Source: Cladopsammia gracilis (lineage: Eukaryota; Cnidaria; Anthozoa; Scleractinia; Dendrophylliidae). From it: DNA of 64,000 nucleotides. Position numbers and translations under genes: made by a program. This document shows positions 46,235 to 52,977 of the stretch, one piece after another. Position 1 is the stretch's first letter, and every line of letters starts with the position of its first letter. The DNA lies in assembly GCA_022457155.1 (NCBI GenBank), contig JAJGOT010000922.1, forward strand, positions 62,001-126,000. The letters are read 5' to 3'. The notes beneath the pieces are model-generated. The model was given only the letters and a program-made list of their open reading frames with translations, was not told the DNA's origin and did no database searches.

Positions 46235-46887
46235 GATTTTGTCTTCTTTGGTAAACCCAAACCAAGTTTCTGTTTAGTATTTATAATAAATCTCGCTGTT
46301 TGACCCCACTTTGGTATTTCACCGTATGGAATCAGATCTAAAGATTTAACCATTTGCCTATCACATTCATTCTTATTTTTTCCCATATCATAACATATAT
46401 CATGATAAGCAGCAATTTCATCTACTTTATTATATGGTTTAACCATCCATTCTAATACTTCACCTGTTTCAGGATCATATCTTAATTGTTCATTCAAAGG
46501 GTTATACGGTCCCATGTACTTATATTCTCCAGGAGTCCAACCACCTTTTGGTTTTGGCAATTTTCCAATGAGTTTATGAATATCTACACTACCTCCTTGG
46601 TCTAGATCTTTTCTATTTGTTTTATATTTTAATTTTGGTCTTATTTTTGTTGATATTTCATCCAATGCTTTACTACCAACATCTTGAATCATTGGAGTTA
46701 ATTTATTTAATCCATAATTAATTGCTTTTTTCTGTAAGTTTTTATTTCTCATAGCTTCAGATATACCATATCGTCCCATTTCTACTGTTTTTTTACCTAA
46801 CCAAGGTAAAGCATGAGTTAAACCTGTTAATGCTAATTCACCCAAGCCTTCTCCTTCTTGTGCTTGTGAAGAAGAAGGCTGAATTAG
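46213..46887 (-). CDS. Parvovirus-type phospholipase A2 virion protein
   Basis: Carries a PLA2 domain with the calcium loop 'YMGPYNPL' (residues 110-117 counted from TTG at 46845) and the catalytic 'AAYHDICYDMG' (H148, D149), as in parvovirus VP1 and adintovirus PLA2 proteins. There it opens endosomal membranes during entry. Residues before it are helix-rich and the C-terminus is basic. The frame has no ATG upstream of the domain; it is open from 46899 and joins the zinc-finger ORF by a -1 shift at 46887-46893. Its own 3' end overlaps the integrase frame with a second -1 site. Predicted fused length with the zinc ORF is about 274 residues. Confidence 0.88.
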   Translation of the reverse strand, partial: LIQPSSSQAQEGEGLGELALTGLTHALPWLGKKTVEMGRYGISEAMRNKNLQKKAINYGLNKLTPMIQDVGSKALDEISTKIRPKLKYKTNRKDLDQGGSVDIHKLIGKLPKPKGGWTPGEYKYMGPYNPLNEQLRYDPETGEVLEWMVKPYNKVDEIAAYHDICYDMGKNKNECDRQMVKSLDLIPYGEIPKWGQTARFIINTKQKLGLGLPKKTKSKNVKRR

Positions 46888-46893
46888 TTTCCC
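46845..46893 (-). promoter_or_regulatory. -1 frameshift signal, zinc-finger ORF to PLA2
   Basis: Minus strand: slippery G GGA AAC (46887-46893) in the zinc ORF frame (CAG GGA AAC), followed at once by its TAA. Spacer is 'taattc' (6 nt), then a 13-bp stem 'agccttcttcttc'/'gaaggagaaggct' (one G-U pair, 10-nt loop). The -1 frame continues as PLA2. Heptamer type, spacing and stem match textbook viral frameshift signals. Confidence 0.85.
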
Positions 46894-47036
46894 TGTTTCT
46901 TAACAAATCGTGTTTTTTTAATTCCACAAGAAGCACAAGTACACCAATACATTTTTCTTCCATTTTTAGCAGTTTGATAACCTTCTGGTTTCACACATTC
47001 TGTTTGTTTTTTTTCTTTCACACAATAAGATTTCAT
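46884..47036 (-). CDS. Small zinc-finger ORF, N-terminal part of PLA2 protein
   Basis: ATG at 47036, 50 codons, TAA at 46884-46886. Cysteines near the start ('SYCVKEKKQTECV') and 'WCTCASCGIKKTRFVK' form a C-x-C-x2-C type zinc motif like DUF5679. In adintoviruses such a domain is found at the start of PLA2-type proteins. It has an upstream AT motif ('aaatatataataaa') before its ATG, so it is the entry frame for the minus-strand gene string. Without frameshifting it would yield a free 50-residue basic protein. Confidence 0.7.
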   Translation of the reverse strand: MKSYCVKEKKQTECVKPEGYQTAKNGRKMYWCTCASCGIKKTRFVKKQGN

Positions 47037-47105
47037 TTTATTATATATTTAGATAAAAAAAATTTAACTTTTACACTTTTTATATAATTCATTAAATAAA
47101 AAAGA

Positions 47106-47954
47106 ATGACGAATTATTTTCCATACAAATTAAAATTATCTGAATCTCAATTAAAAAAATTAGCAAAAGCTTATAAGGATAGATCAGAGATTACTTTAAG
47201 AATTACTAAAAATAATTTAGTTGGATCAGATGAATTAATGTTGACAAAAACACAAATTAATAAACTTAATAAAGCTAAAACTAATGGAGTTGGTTCTGAT
47301 ATTAAAATAACAAAAACACAAATTAGAAAAGTAGTAAAAGAAGGTGGAAGTTTGTTTGGATCTCTTATTTCAATAGGTTCAAAAGTTCTTCCAATGGCTG
47401 CAAAAGTTGCTAGTAAAGCAGCTCCAGCACTTGCTCAGGGTGCTTTAACAGCTTTAGGATCACTTGGAATTGATAAAATTTTTGGTAAAGGAATTAATAT
47501 TCCATCTGAATATTTATCTAAATTGATGAGTCTTAAAAAAGAATTAACAAAAAAACAAATTGATGATTTAAATAAAGCTAAACAAAAAGGTGGAGCATTA
47601 TATTTTAAACCAACACAAAGACAAATTGAAGGAGGATTTTTAGGTACTCTAGCTGCAATTGGTATTCCTATGGCTATAGAATTAGCATCAAAAATATTTG
47701 GAAAAGGATTACAAGTTCCAAGAACAGGAAAAGGAAAAGGAAAAGGAAAAGGAAAAGGATTACAAGTACCAATAGCAGGAAAAGGAAAAGGATTACAAGT
47801 AAGTGCTAGACCAGGAATGATACCTTATCAACCACCACCATTTTTTGGAACATGGGAACAACAAGGGAAAGGTAAAAAAAAAAAAGGACAAGGATTATTA
47901 CTAGGACCGAACAGTCCATTCAACCAAATTCCAGTATTAGGAGCAATACTTTAA
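47106..47954 (+). CDS. Minor virion protein, membrane-active/core type, 282 aa
   Basis: Lys-rich N-terminal repeats 'LTKTQINKLNKAKTNGVGSD' and 'ITKTQIRKV', then glycine-containing hydrophobic helices ('GGSLFGSLISIGSKVLPMAA', about 80-115; 'GGFLGTLAAIGIPMAIELAS'). A 'GKGKGKGKGKG' run and the C-terminus 'GLLLGPNSPFNQIPVLGAIL' follow. Gly-Gly sites before hydrophobic segments look like adenain-type cleavage sites, as in adenovirus pVI/pX-like precursors of Polinton virions. Role in capsid interior or membrane lysis is inferred. The end overlaps the protease frame; an A12 run in a Lys codon tract lies at the junction. Confidence 0.75.
   Translation: MTNYFPYKLKLSESQLKKLAKAYKDRSEITLRITKNNLVGSDELMLTKTQINKLNKAKTNGVGSDIKITKTQIRKVVKEGGSLFGSLISIGSKVLPMAAKVASKAAPALAQGALTALGSLGIDKIFGKGINIPSEYLSKLMSLKKELTKKQIDDLNKAKQKGGALYFKPTQRQIEGGFLGTLAAIGIPMAIELASKIFGKGLQVPRTGKGKGKGKGKGLQVPIAGKGKGLQVSARPGMIPYQPPPFFGTWEQQGKGKKKKGQGLLLGPNSPFNQIPVLGAIL
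47874..47885 (+). promoter_or_regulatory. A12 run, candidate -1 slippage into protease frame
   Basis: Zero frame GGT AAA AAA AAA AAA GGA contains A AAA AAA twice. A -1 slip enters the protease frame, which is open from 47876 and has no ATG. Only weak stems are visible downstream (ggac/gtcc, agtatt/aatact), and polymerase slippage could do the same job. Confidence 0.5.
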
Positions 47955-48403
47955 AACCTATTTTCAAAGATATTCCTCTCAGTAATTTTGATCTTTTAGA
48001 TTATATAGATTATCTTAAGATACCAAATTTTAAAGGAATTTTTTCTAGAGATTCAATTGATCATTTTCATGAAAAAGGATGTTGTATAATTAATCTTGAT
48101 GATAAAGTAGGACAAGGAACTCATTGGGTTGCAGAATTCATAAAACCACCATATATTTACTATTTCGATTCTTTTTCACTTCCACCACCATTAGAAATTA
48201 TAGAACATGCAAAAAGATTAAACCTAGGTTTTATTTATAATAAAGGTTATCCAATTCAAGATATCTATTCTGTTAGATGTGGTTATTACTGTTTATATTT
48301 TCTTGATAATATTTATAAGAAATCTTTTTATAATCTTTTAAAAGTTTTTAAAATTGATGATCAACAATATAATGAAAAGTTTATAAAAAAATATTTTATA
48401 TAA
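47885..48403 (+). CDS. Adenain-like cysteine protease
   Basis: Adenovirus-type maturation protease that would cleave capsid precursors at Gly-containing sites. Visible: 'FKGIFSRDSI', the catalytic His in 'GTHWVAEF', the acidic residue in 'YYFDSFSLPPP', a Gln/Ser approach 'IQDIYSV' and the catalytic Cys in 'RCGYYCLYF'. The C-terminus ends at TAA 48401-48403. The frame contains no ATG at all between the stop at 47873-47875 and its end, and it overlaps the preceding gene in the -1 frame. Either it is made by slippage on the A12 run as a fusion, or it uses a non-ATG start. The start given is the first codon after that run; the conserved part begins near 47954. Domain length is normal. Confidence 0.88.
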   Translation, partial: RTRIITRTEQSIQPNSSIRSNTLKPIFKDIPLSNFDLLDYIDYLKIPNFKGIFSRDSIDHFHEKGCCIINLDDKVGQGTHWVAEFIKPPYIYYFDSFSLPPPLEIIEHAKRLNLGFIYNKGYPIQDIYSVRCGYYCLYFLDNIYKKSFYNLLKVFKIDDQQYNEKFIKKYFI

Positions 48404-48416
48404 GATATTAAATAAA

Positions 48417-49178
48417 ATGATTCAGAATAGAGTATTAGTTTTTAAAAGTCTTGATGCTAAAAAACAAAATCCATCAAATAAACCAGGTAATTTTACTCTA
48501 AAATTTACTCCTGAATTGAAATTGGATCCAAACACTACTCATTATTTAGCATTAGACCATCTTTCTATGACTGCTAGTTGGCATAATATTAGACCTGAAT
48601 ATCAAAACAATGAATTGAAAATATCAAAAGATAAAGGTAAAACTTATATAACAATTGTATTTCCATCAGGTATTTATGATTATCAAGATATAAATACTCT
48701 TATTCAAAAAAGAATTGGTAAACTTGGAAATACAGAAAATTATGGTATTAATATACTTTTTGATCTTACAACATATAAAGTATTTATTGCTCTTAATGAA
48801 AATTATTACATTGATTTTTCTAATAGTGGTAATTTTGGTAAATTATTAGGATTTGAAAAGAAAGTTTTAAAGAAAAGTGCATATGGAAAGAATTTTCCTA
48901 ATATTAGTAATGATATTGATAATTTATATATTAGAACTAGTTTATTATCTGATAGTATTATCTCAGGAAAACGATCAAATGTATTATATACATTTTCAAC
49001 TAATACAAAAACAAGATCATTACCATTTGAAATTCAACCTATAAATTACTTATGGAATAGAATGAATAGAAATGAAATTTTTGAAGTGAAATTTTATATT
49101 ACAGATGACCAAGATAGAGAAGTTGATTTGAATGATATTGATATAAGTTTAACTGTTGTTATTGGTGAAAGAAAATAA
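48417..49178 (+). CDS. Penton-like minor capsid protein
   Basis: 253 residues, beta-rich, starting 'MIQNRVLVFKSLDAKKQNP' and containing 'NFTLKFTPELKL', 'YLALDHLSMT', 'YDYQDINTLIQKRIG' and 'GKLLGF'. This pattern fits the single-jelly-roll penton proteins of Polintons and adintoviruses, which close the fivefold vertices. It follows the protease by 13 bases and is preceded by a late-type motif 'ttatataagatattaaataa'. Identified from the pattern and its place next to the other capsid genes. Confidence 0.7.
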   Translation: MIQNRVLVFKSLDAKKQNPSNKPGNFTLKFTPELKLDPNTTHYLALDHLSMTASWHNIRPEYQNNELKISKDKGKTYITIVFPSGIYDYQDINTLIQKRIGKLGNTENYGINILFDLTTYKVFIALNENYYIDFSNSGNFGKLLGFEKKVLKKSAYGKNFPNISNDIDNLYIRTSLLSDSIISGKRSNVLYTFSTNTKTRSLPFEIQPINYLWNRMNRNEIFEVKFYITDDQDREVDLNDIDISLTVVIGERK

Positions 49179-49197
49179 TAAATTGTATAAATAAAAA

Positions 49198-49635
49198 ATG
49201 GAAAGACGAATAAGAAATTATGATACTGGTGAAGATTATTATACAGATACAGAGACAAAAGGTGGTGGTGTTTTTGATGTATTGAGTAATATTGGAGCTA
49301 AACTTACTGGAAAAACTGCATCTAAACTTGCTTCAAAAGCAGCAGAAAAATTAGTAGAAAAAGGTTCTGAAAAGATTGGTGAGAAAACTGGACAATTAAT
49401 TGGTGAAACGATTTATGATAAATTTAAACCTAAACCTAAATCATCAAAAAAGAAAGAGAAGAAACTTGAAATTGAAACTATACCAGAAGATCTTATTCCT
49501 GAAATTCAAGATTATGTAATACCACAAAAAGAAAATCCACCGAAAGAAAATAAAGGTGAAAAAATTGTTAAACTTTTACAAAAAAATAATGATAAATATT
49601 CTTATGTCAAAGATGTTTATAAAGATCTTCTTTAA
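49198..49635 (+). CDS. pVI-like membrane-lytic/cement protein
   Basis: 145 residues. 'KGGGVFDVLSNIGAKLTGKT' (residues 21-40) combines a Gly-Gly cleavage-like site with an amphipathic helix. It is followed by 'ASKLASKAAEKL', a Lys/Pro-rich linker and an acidic helical C-terminus. Adenovirus pVI and adintovirus analogues share this plan: protease release of an amphipathic helix that disrupts membranes. Located between penton and major capsid genes, as expected. Confidence 0.6.
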   Translation: MERRIRNYDTGEDYYTDTETKGGGVFDVLSNIGAKLTGKTASKLASKAAEKLVEKGSEKIGEKTGQLIGETIYDKFKPKPKSSKKKEKKLEIETIPEDLIPEIQDYVIPQKENPPKENKGEKIVKLLQKNNDKYSYVKDVYKDLL

Positions 49636-49644
49636 AAAAAAAAT

Positions 49645-49664
49645 TTATATAATCTTAAAATAAA
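49645..49664 (+). promoter_or_regulatory. Upstream AT motif, class 2 (major capsid)
   Basis: 'ttatataatcttaaaataaa' directly before the ATG at 49665. Nearly the same string precedes the minus-strand gene at 52257, and a variant precedes 48417. Likely a late-type promoter; inferred from recurrence. Confidence 0.5.
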
Positions 49665-50987
49665 ATGAATGGAAATTTTAGAAGCCCGAATTTAGTAAAG
49701 AGATATGAATATACATATTATGATTTGGAAACACCATTGAATGCTAATGTTCCAAATAATGCTGAACAAGTAAAGGATAATTATAGATTCACAGTTGATA
49801 ATTCATCAGAAGCTAATCCAATTGATTGGTATAATGCTTATTTAGAAGTTAAGTTTAAACTTGTAACCCTTGCTAATAGTGGAACTGGAATAGAAGCAGG
49901 AACTGATAATGTTAACAAATTTTGTACAACAACTAATGGTCATACTTTCATTAATGAACTCCAAGTTGAATGTAATGGAATAACTGTATATAATAATACA
50001 AGAGCTAATGAAACATCAAATGTTTTATCTCTTTTGAAATATACTAAAAGTTATGCGGATACAGTTGGGAAAGATCAATTTTTCTATTTAGATACAAGTA
50101 CAGGAACTGCAGAACCACGGAAACAATTAGCTGATAAAGAATTAAGAGCTACATATAATGAAGGGTTTGGTGAACGAAAAAAATTAACAGATGGTGGAAA
50201 TGAGACTGTTTTTTCAATTCCTCTGAATTTATATAGTTATTTTGCAGCTTTCAAAAATAATCTTCATCCTAATATCAAAATGAATATTTTATTAAAACTA
50301 GAAAGTGATAATAATATTATTTTAAGAAATACTGGTGCTCCAGCTTCAAAAGTCATTATTACTAATTTACGATTATGGTGTCCAAAAATTATTTTTAATG
50401 GAGATGGATCGGAGTTGTATCTTAATGATTATTTAAAACCAAAAAAGTGGACTTACTTGAGAGAACATAGTGAAATATTACAAACATCATCAATAAATAG
50501 TTACTTTCGTATAACTACAGGAATTAGAAGACCAAGGCATGTTTTCATATGGGTGGTACCTACAGCAAGTTATGGAAATCAGGAACAAAATATTTTCACT
50601 TTTAAAACATTCAGTATTGGTACAGGTGGTCGTCATTTTACTAGAGCTCAATTAGAAGTAAACAACAGTATATATTATCCTCAATTGGAAATGACATCAA
50701 AAGAGGAATCGAGACTTTATAGAACATTAATGTCATATTCTTCAGCTTATAATGATTTACTAAGTGGACCAATAATTGATAGAACAAATTTCAAAAATCT
50801 TTTTGGGATTTTGTATTTTGATCTTAGAAATCAAGAAGAAGATGTTAAAAATGGTGTTGTTTCACTAACTTTTAGATATGAGTTAAATAATGCTCCAGGA
50901 AGTAATTATACAATTAATGCTTTGGTTTTACATGAAAAAGAAATTGAATTATACACTTCATCTGGAAAAATGCTTATAAAAGCATAA
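49665..50987 (+). CDS. Major capsid protein (double jelly-roll hexon type)
   Basis: 440 residues, the usual size for Polinton/adintovirus major capsid proteins. Visible blocks: 'NAEQVKDNYRFTV', 'DWYNAYLEVKFKL', 'HTFINELQVECNGITVYN', 'FSIPLNLYSYFAAFKNNLHP', 'NIKMNILLKLESDNNII', 'RRPRHVFIWVV', 'FGILYFDLRNQEEDVKNG' and the final 'YTINALVLHEKEIEL'. The beta-rich composition and place beside penton, pVI-like protein, protease and ATPase support it. It would form trimeric pseudo-hexamers of the icosahedral shell. No breaks in the frame. Confidence 0.88.
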   Translation: MNGNFRSPNLVKRYEYTYYDLETPLNANVPNNAEQVKDNYRFTVDNSSEANPIDWYNAYLEVKFKLVTLANSGTGIEAGTDNVNKFCTTTNGHTFINELQVECNGITVYNNTRANETSNVLSLLKYTKSYADTVGKDQFFYLDTSTGTAEPRKQLADKELRATYNEGFGERKKLTDGGNETVFSIPLNLYSYFAAFKNNLHPNIKMNILLKLESDNNIILRNTGAPASKVIITNLRLWCPKIIFNGDGSELYLNDYLKPKKWTYLREHSEILQTSSINSYFRITTGIRRPRHVFIWVVPTASYGNQEQNIFTFKTFSIGTGGRHFTRAQLEVNNSIYYPQLEMTSKEESRLYRTLMSYSSAYNDLLSGPIIDRTNFKNLFGILYFDLRNQEEDVKNGVVSLTFRYELNNAPGSNYTINALVLHEKEIELYTSSGKMLIKA

Positions 50988-51007
50988 AAAGTTATATAAT
51001 CTTTTTT

Positions 51008-51037
51008 GATTTTAATACTAATTGAAGTATTAAAATC
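51008..51037. terminator. Palindrome between convergent genes
   Basis: Perfect 12-bp stem gattttaatact/agtattaaaatc with loop 'aattga', between the major capsid stop and the stop of the minus-strand gene. Shares 'ttttaatact' with 45242-45270. Confidence 0.6.
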
Positions 51038-52257
51038 TAAGATTTTACCCATTTATTATACATTTTTTCATGTAATTTTTTATCAATAGCTTCTATTCTT
51101 AATAATTCATCATTGATTTGTGAAATATCATTTCTTATAACTGGTGAATTATTCCCAGCAGCTATTGAACCAATTAATACCTTTAATCTATCTGTTAATT
51201 CTTTTGGATCTTGATAATAAGTAATACTTGATCCGACCATTTTAGATTTTCCTGATGATTTATGAGGTGGCATATTACTTAACATATTTAAATCATTAAA
51301 GATTTTTACTGCATTCATTGAATATTTTGTTTTAGGATTGTATCTCTTTGTTAATAGGCTTATAAGAGATTTATCAGCATCTGCTTCATAGATTAATTTA
51401 CCTCCACGATAAGCATTCAGTTTTAAATTTTTCATTAAGTTTGGTAAATCAATCATTAATCCACCATATTGATTATTTTGAATTTTATAAGCATTTCTTC
51501 TTGGTTGTTTATATCTTCTTTTTCCTAAACCTTGACCTTTTATTCCACGACTTATTGCAATTCCTATCAATCTTTCCTTAAAAATATTTAAAGTATTAAA
51601 CTTTTTTATTTTTTCTAAAGTTTCTGGTTTAGGATTTTTTGCTTTGGGTTCAGCTTTTTTAATACCTTTTTCATCTGTTGAAATATCAACATTATTTAGT
51701 GTTTCTTTTATTTCTTTAATTGAATTACCGACATCTTCAATTTGATTACTAATATCTTCAGCATCTTTATAAAATGATGGTAATTCATAACCATATTCAG
51801 CTAATATATCAATTGAATCTTTATTATTTAAAAATTTATCCAAATCATATTTTTCTATTGTTGATTTTGAAGGTTTTTCTGGTATTTTTGGTTTTTCTGA
51901 TGTTGAAGGTTTTTCTTCATCTTCTGGTTGTATTTGTGGTAATTCTTGATTTAATGTATAAATATCTTGTATACCCTCTTTTATAGCTTTTTGATTTTGC
52001 ATCATCTGTCCAGTCAAAGCAAGTTGATTTTCTTTCAACTGTTCAATCATTTTATCCTGTTTTTCATCTGTCTTCTTCTGTTGTTCAACAATAGTTTCTT
52101 TTAATGGTTCTCTTAATGTTTTAAAATATTCACTCATAACAACATCACGGATTTTACCTTGATCTTTCACTTCATTTTTAGCTGCAGTAACAGCTTTAGC
52201 TATTTTATATCCTTTATATTCTGAATCTGCATACTTTTTGATATTTTCTAAATTCAT
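51037..52257 (-). CDS. Coiled-coil structural protein of unknown role, 406 aa
   Basis: N-terminal half: long charged helices with Gln/Lys heptads ('KETIVEQQKKTDEKQDKMI', about residues 50-95), a Pro/Ser/Glu linker and a second helical block. C-terminal half: 'GQGLGKRRYKQPRRNAYK', 'YGGLMIDLPNL', 'SLLTKRYNPKTKYS', 'SSGKSKM' and 'AAGNNSPVIRNDISQINDEL'. Similar-looking proteins occur in Polinton/adintovirus clusters beside the capsid gene, but I know of no assigned function. The Gly-Gly at 'YGGLM' could be a protease site separating a scaffold-like N-part from a basic C-part. It has its own class 2 motif at the 5' end. Confidence 0.75.
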   Translation of the reverse strand: MNLENIKKYADSEYKGYKIAKAVTAAKNEVKDQGKIRDVVMSEYFKTLREPLKETIVEQQKKTDEKQDKMIEQLKENQLALTGQMMQNQKAIKEGIQDIYTLNQELPQIQPEDEEKPSTSEKPKIPEKPSKSTIEKYDLDKFLNNKDSIDILAEYGYELPSFYKDAEDISNQIEDVGNSIKEIKETLNNVDISTDEKGIKKAEPKAKNPKPETLEKIKKFNTLNIFKERLIGIAISRGIKGQGLGKRRYKQPRRNAYKIQNNQYGGLMIDLPNLMKNLKLNAYRGGKLIYEADADKSLISLLTKRYNPKTKYSMNAVKIFNDLNMLSNMPPHKSSGKSKMVGSSITYYQDPKELTDRLKVLIGSIAAGNNSPVIRNDISQINDELLRIEAIDKKLHEKMYNKWVKS

Positions 52258-52277
52258 TTTATTATAAGATTATATAA
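52258..52277 (-). promoter_or_regulatory. Upstream AT motif, class 2 (minus strand)
   Basis: On the minus strand 'ttatataatcttataataaa' immediately precedes the ATG at 52257. It differs from the major capsid upstream motif at one position. Confidence 0.5.
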
Positions 52278-52337
52278 TTATTTATAAAAATAACATTTAA
52301 TTTTATTTCAATTATCTAGCATTATAATAAAAAAAGT

Positions 52338-52964
52338 ATGAAAATCCCAAATTACGATTCGAATCAAAAAATAAAGTCTAAAAAACTATGTGATTTCTTA
52401 GATGAAGATTATAGAATGCTTATTGCTGGTCAAACCCGTTGTGGAAAAACAAACACTCTAATGCATATGATAAGATCCCCATTAGTTTACTATGATAAAA
52501 TTTATTATTATGGTCCTAATCATAATCAAGAAAAATTACAAGATCTTAAAAAAATAATGTCTAAAATTAGTGAAAAAGTTGGATATGATGTTTTAGAATT
52601 TCCAGAAGATATAATGGAAACAACAGAATATCCAGAAGATAATAGAAAAATTGTTGTATTTGACGATCTTGTTAATGCTACAGATGGAATTCAGAAAAAA
52701 ATAGCAAATCATTATACTGATGGAAGACATCATGGTATCAGTCCTATTTATCTAAGTCAGAGTTATTATGATGTACCCTCAAAATTAAGATTAAATTGTT
52801 CTCATATGATATTATATCCACCTGTGAGTAAAAATCATTTGAATCTTATTGCAAAAGAAAATTTGATTGATCCAAATCTTTTTAATAAACTTAGACCTTA
52901 TGAATTCTTGTTTTTAGATAAAGAACAAAAATCAGTTACTAAGAATTTTGATGAAAAAATATAA
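52338..52964 (+). CDS. FtsK/HerA-type genome packaging ATPase
   Basis: 208 residues, close to the usual size. Walker A 'AGQTRCGKT' (30-38), Walker B 'KIVVFDDL' (104-111) and the following 'GISPIYLSQSYYDVPSKLR' sensor-like block mark the A32-like packaging ATPase family of Polintons, adintoviruses and large DNA viruses. It would drive the linear genome into capsids. It ends 13 bases before the fibre-like gene. No breaks or missing catalytic residues. Confidence 0.92.
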   Translation: MKIPNYDSNQKIKSKKLCDFLDEDYRMLIAGQTRCGKTNTLMHMIRSPLVYYDKIYYYGPNHNQEKLQDLKKIMSKISEKVGYDVLEFPEDIMETTEYPEDNRKIVVFDDLVNATDGIQKKIANHYTDGRHHGISPIYLSQSYYDVPSKLRLNCSHMILYPPVSKNHLNLIAKENLIDPNLFNKLRPYEFLFLDKEQKSVTKNFDEKI

Positions 52965-52977
52965 TTATAAAATAAAA

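Noticed and set aside
46845..46899. Homopolymer sequencing error as the cause of the zinc-ORF/PLA2 frame change
   Set aside because: There is no long homopolymer at the crossing, and a canonical heptamer, 6-nt spacer and 13-bp stem are all in place. Error cannot be fully excluded without reads.
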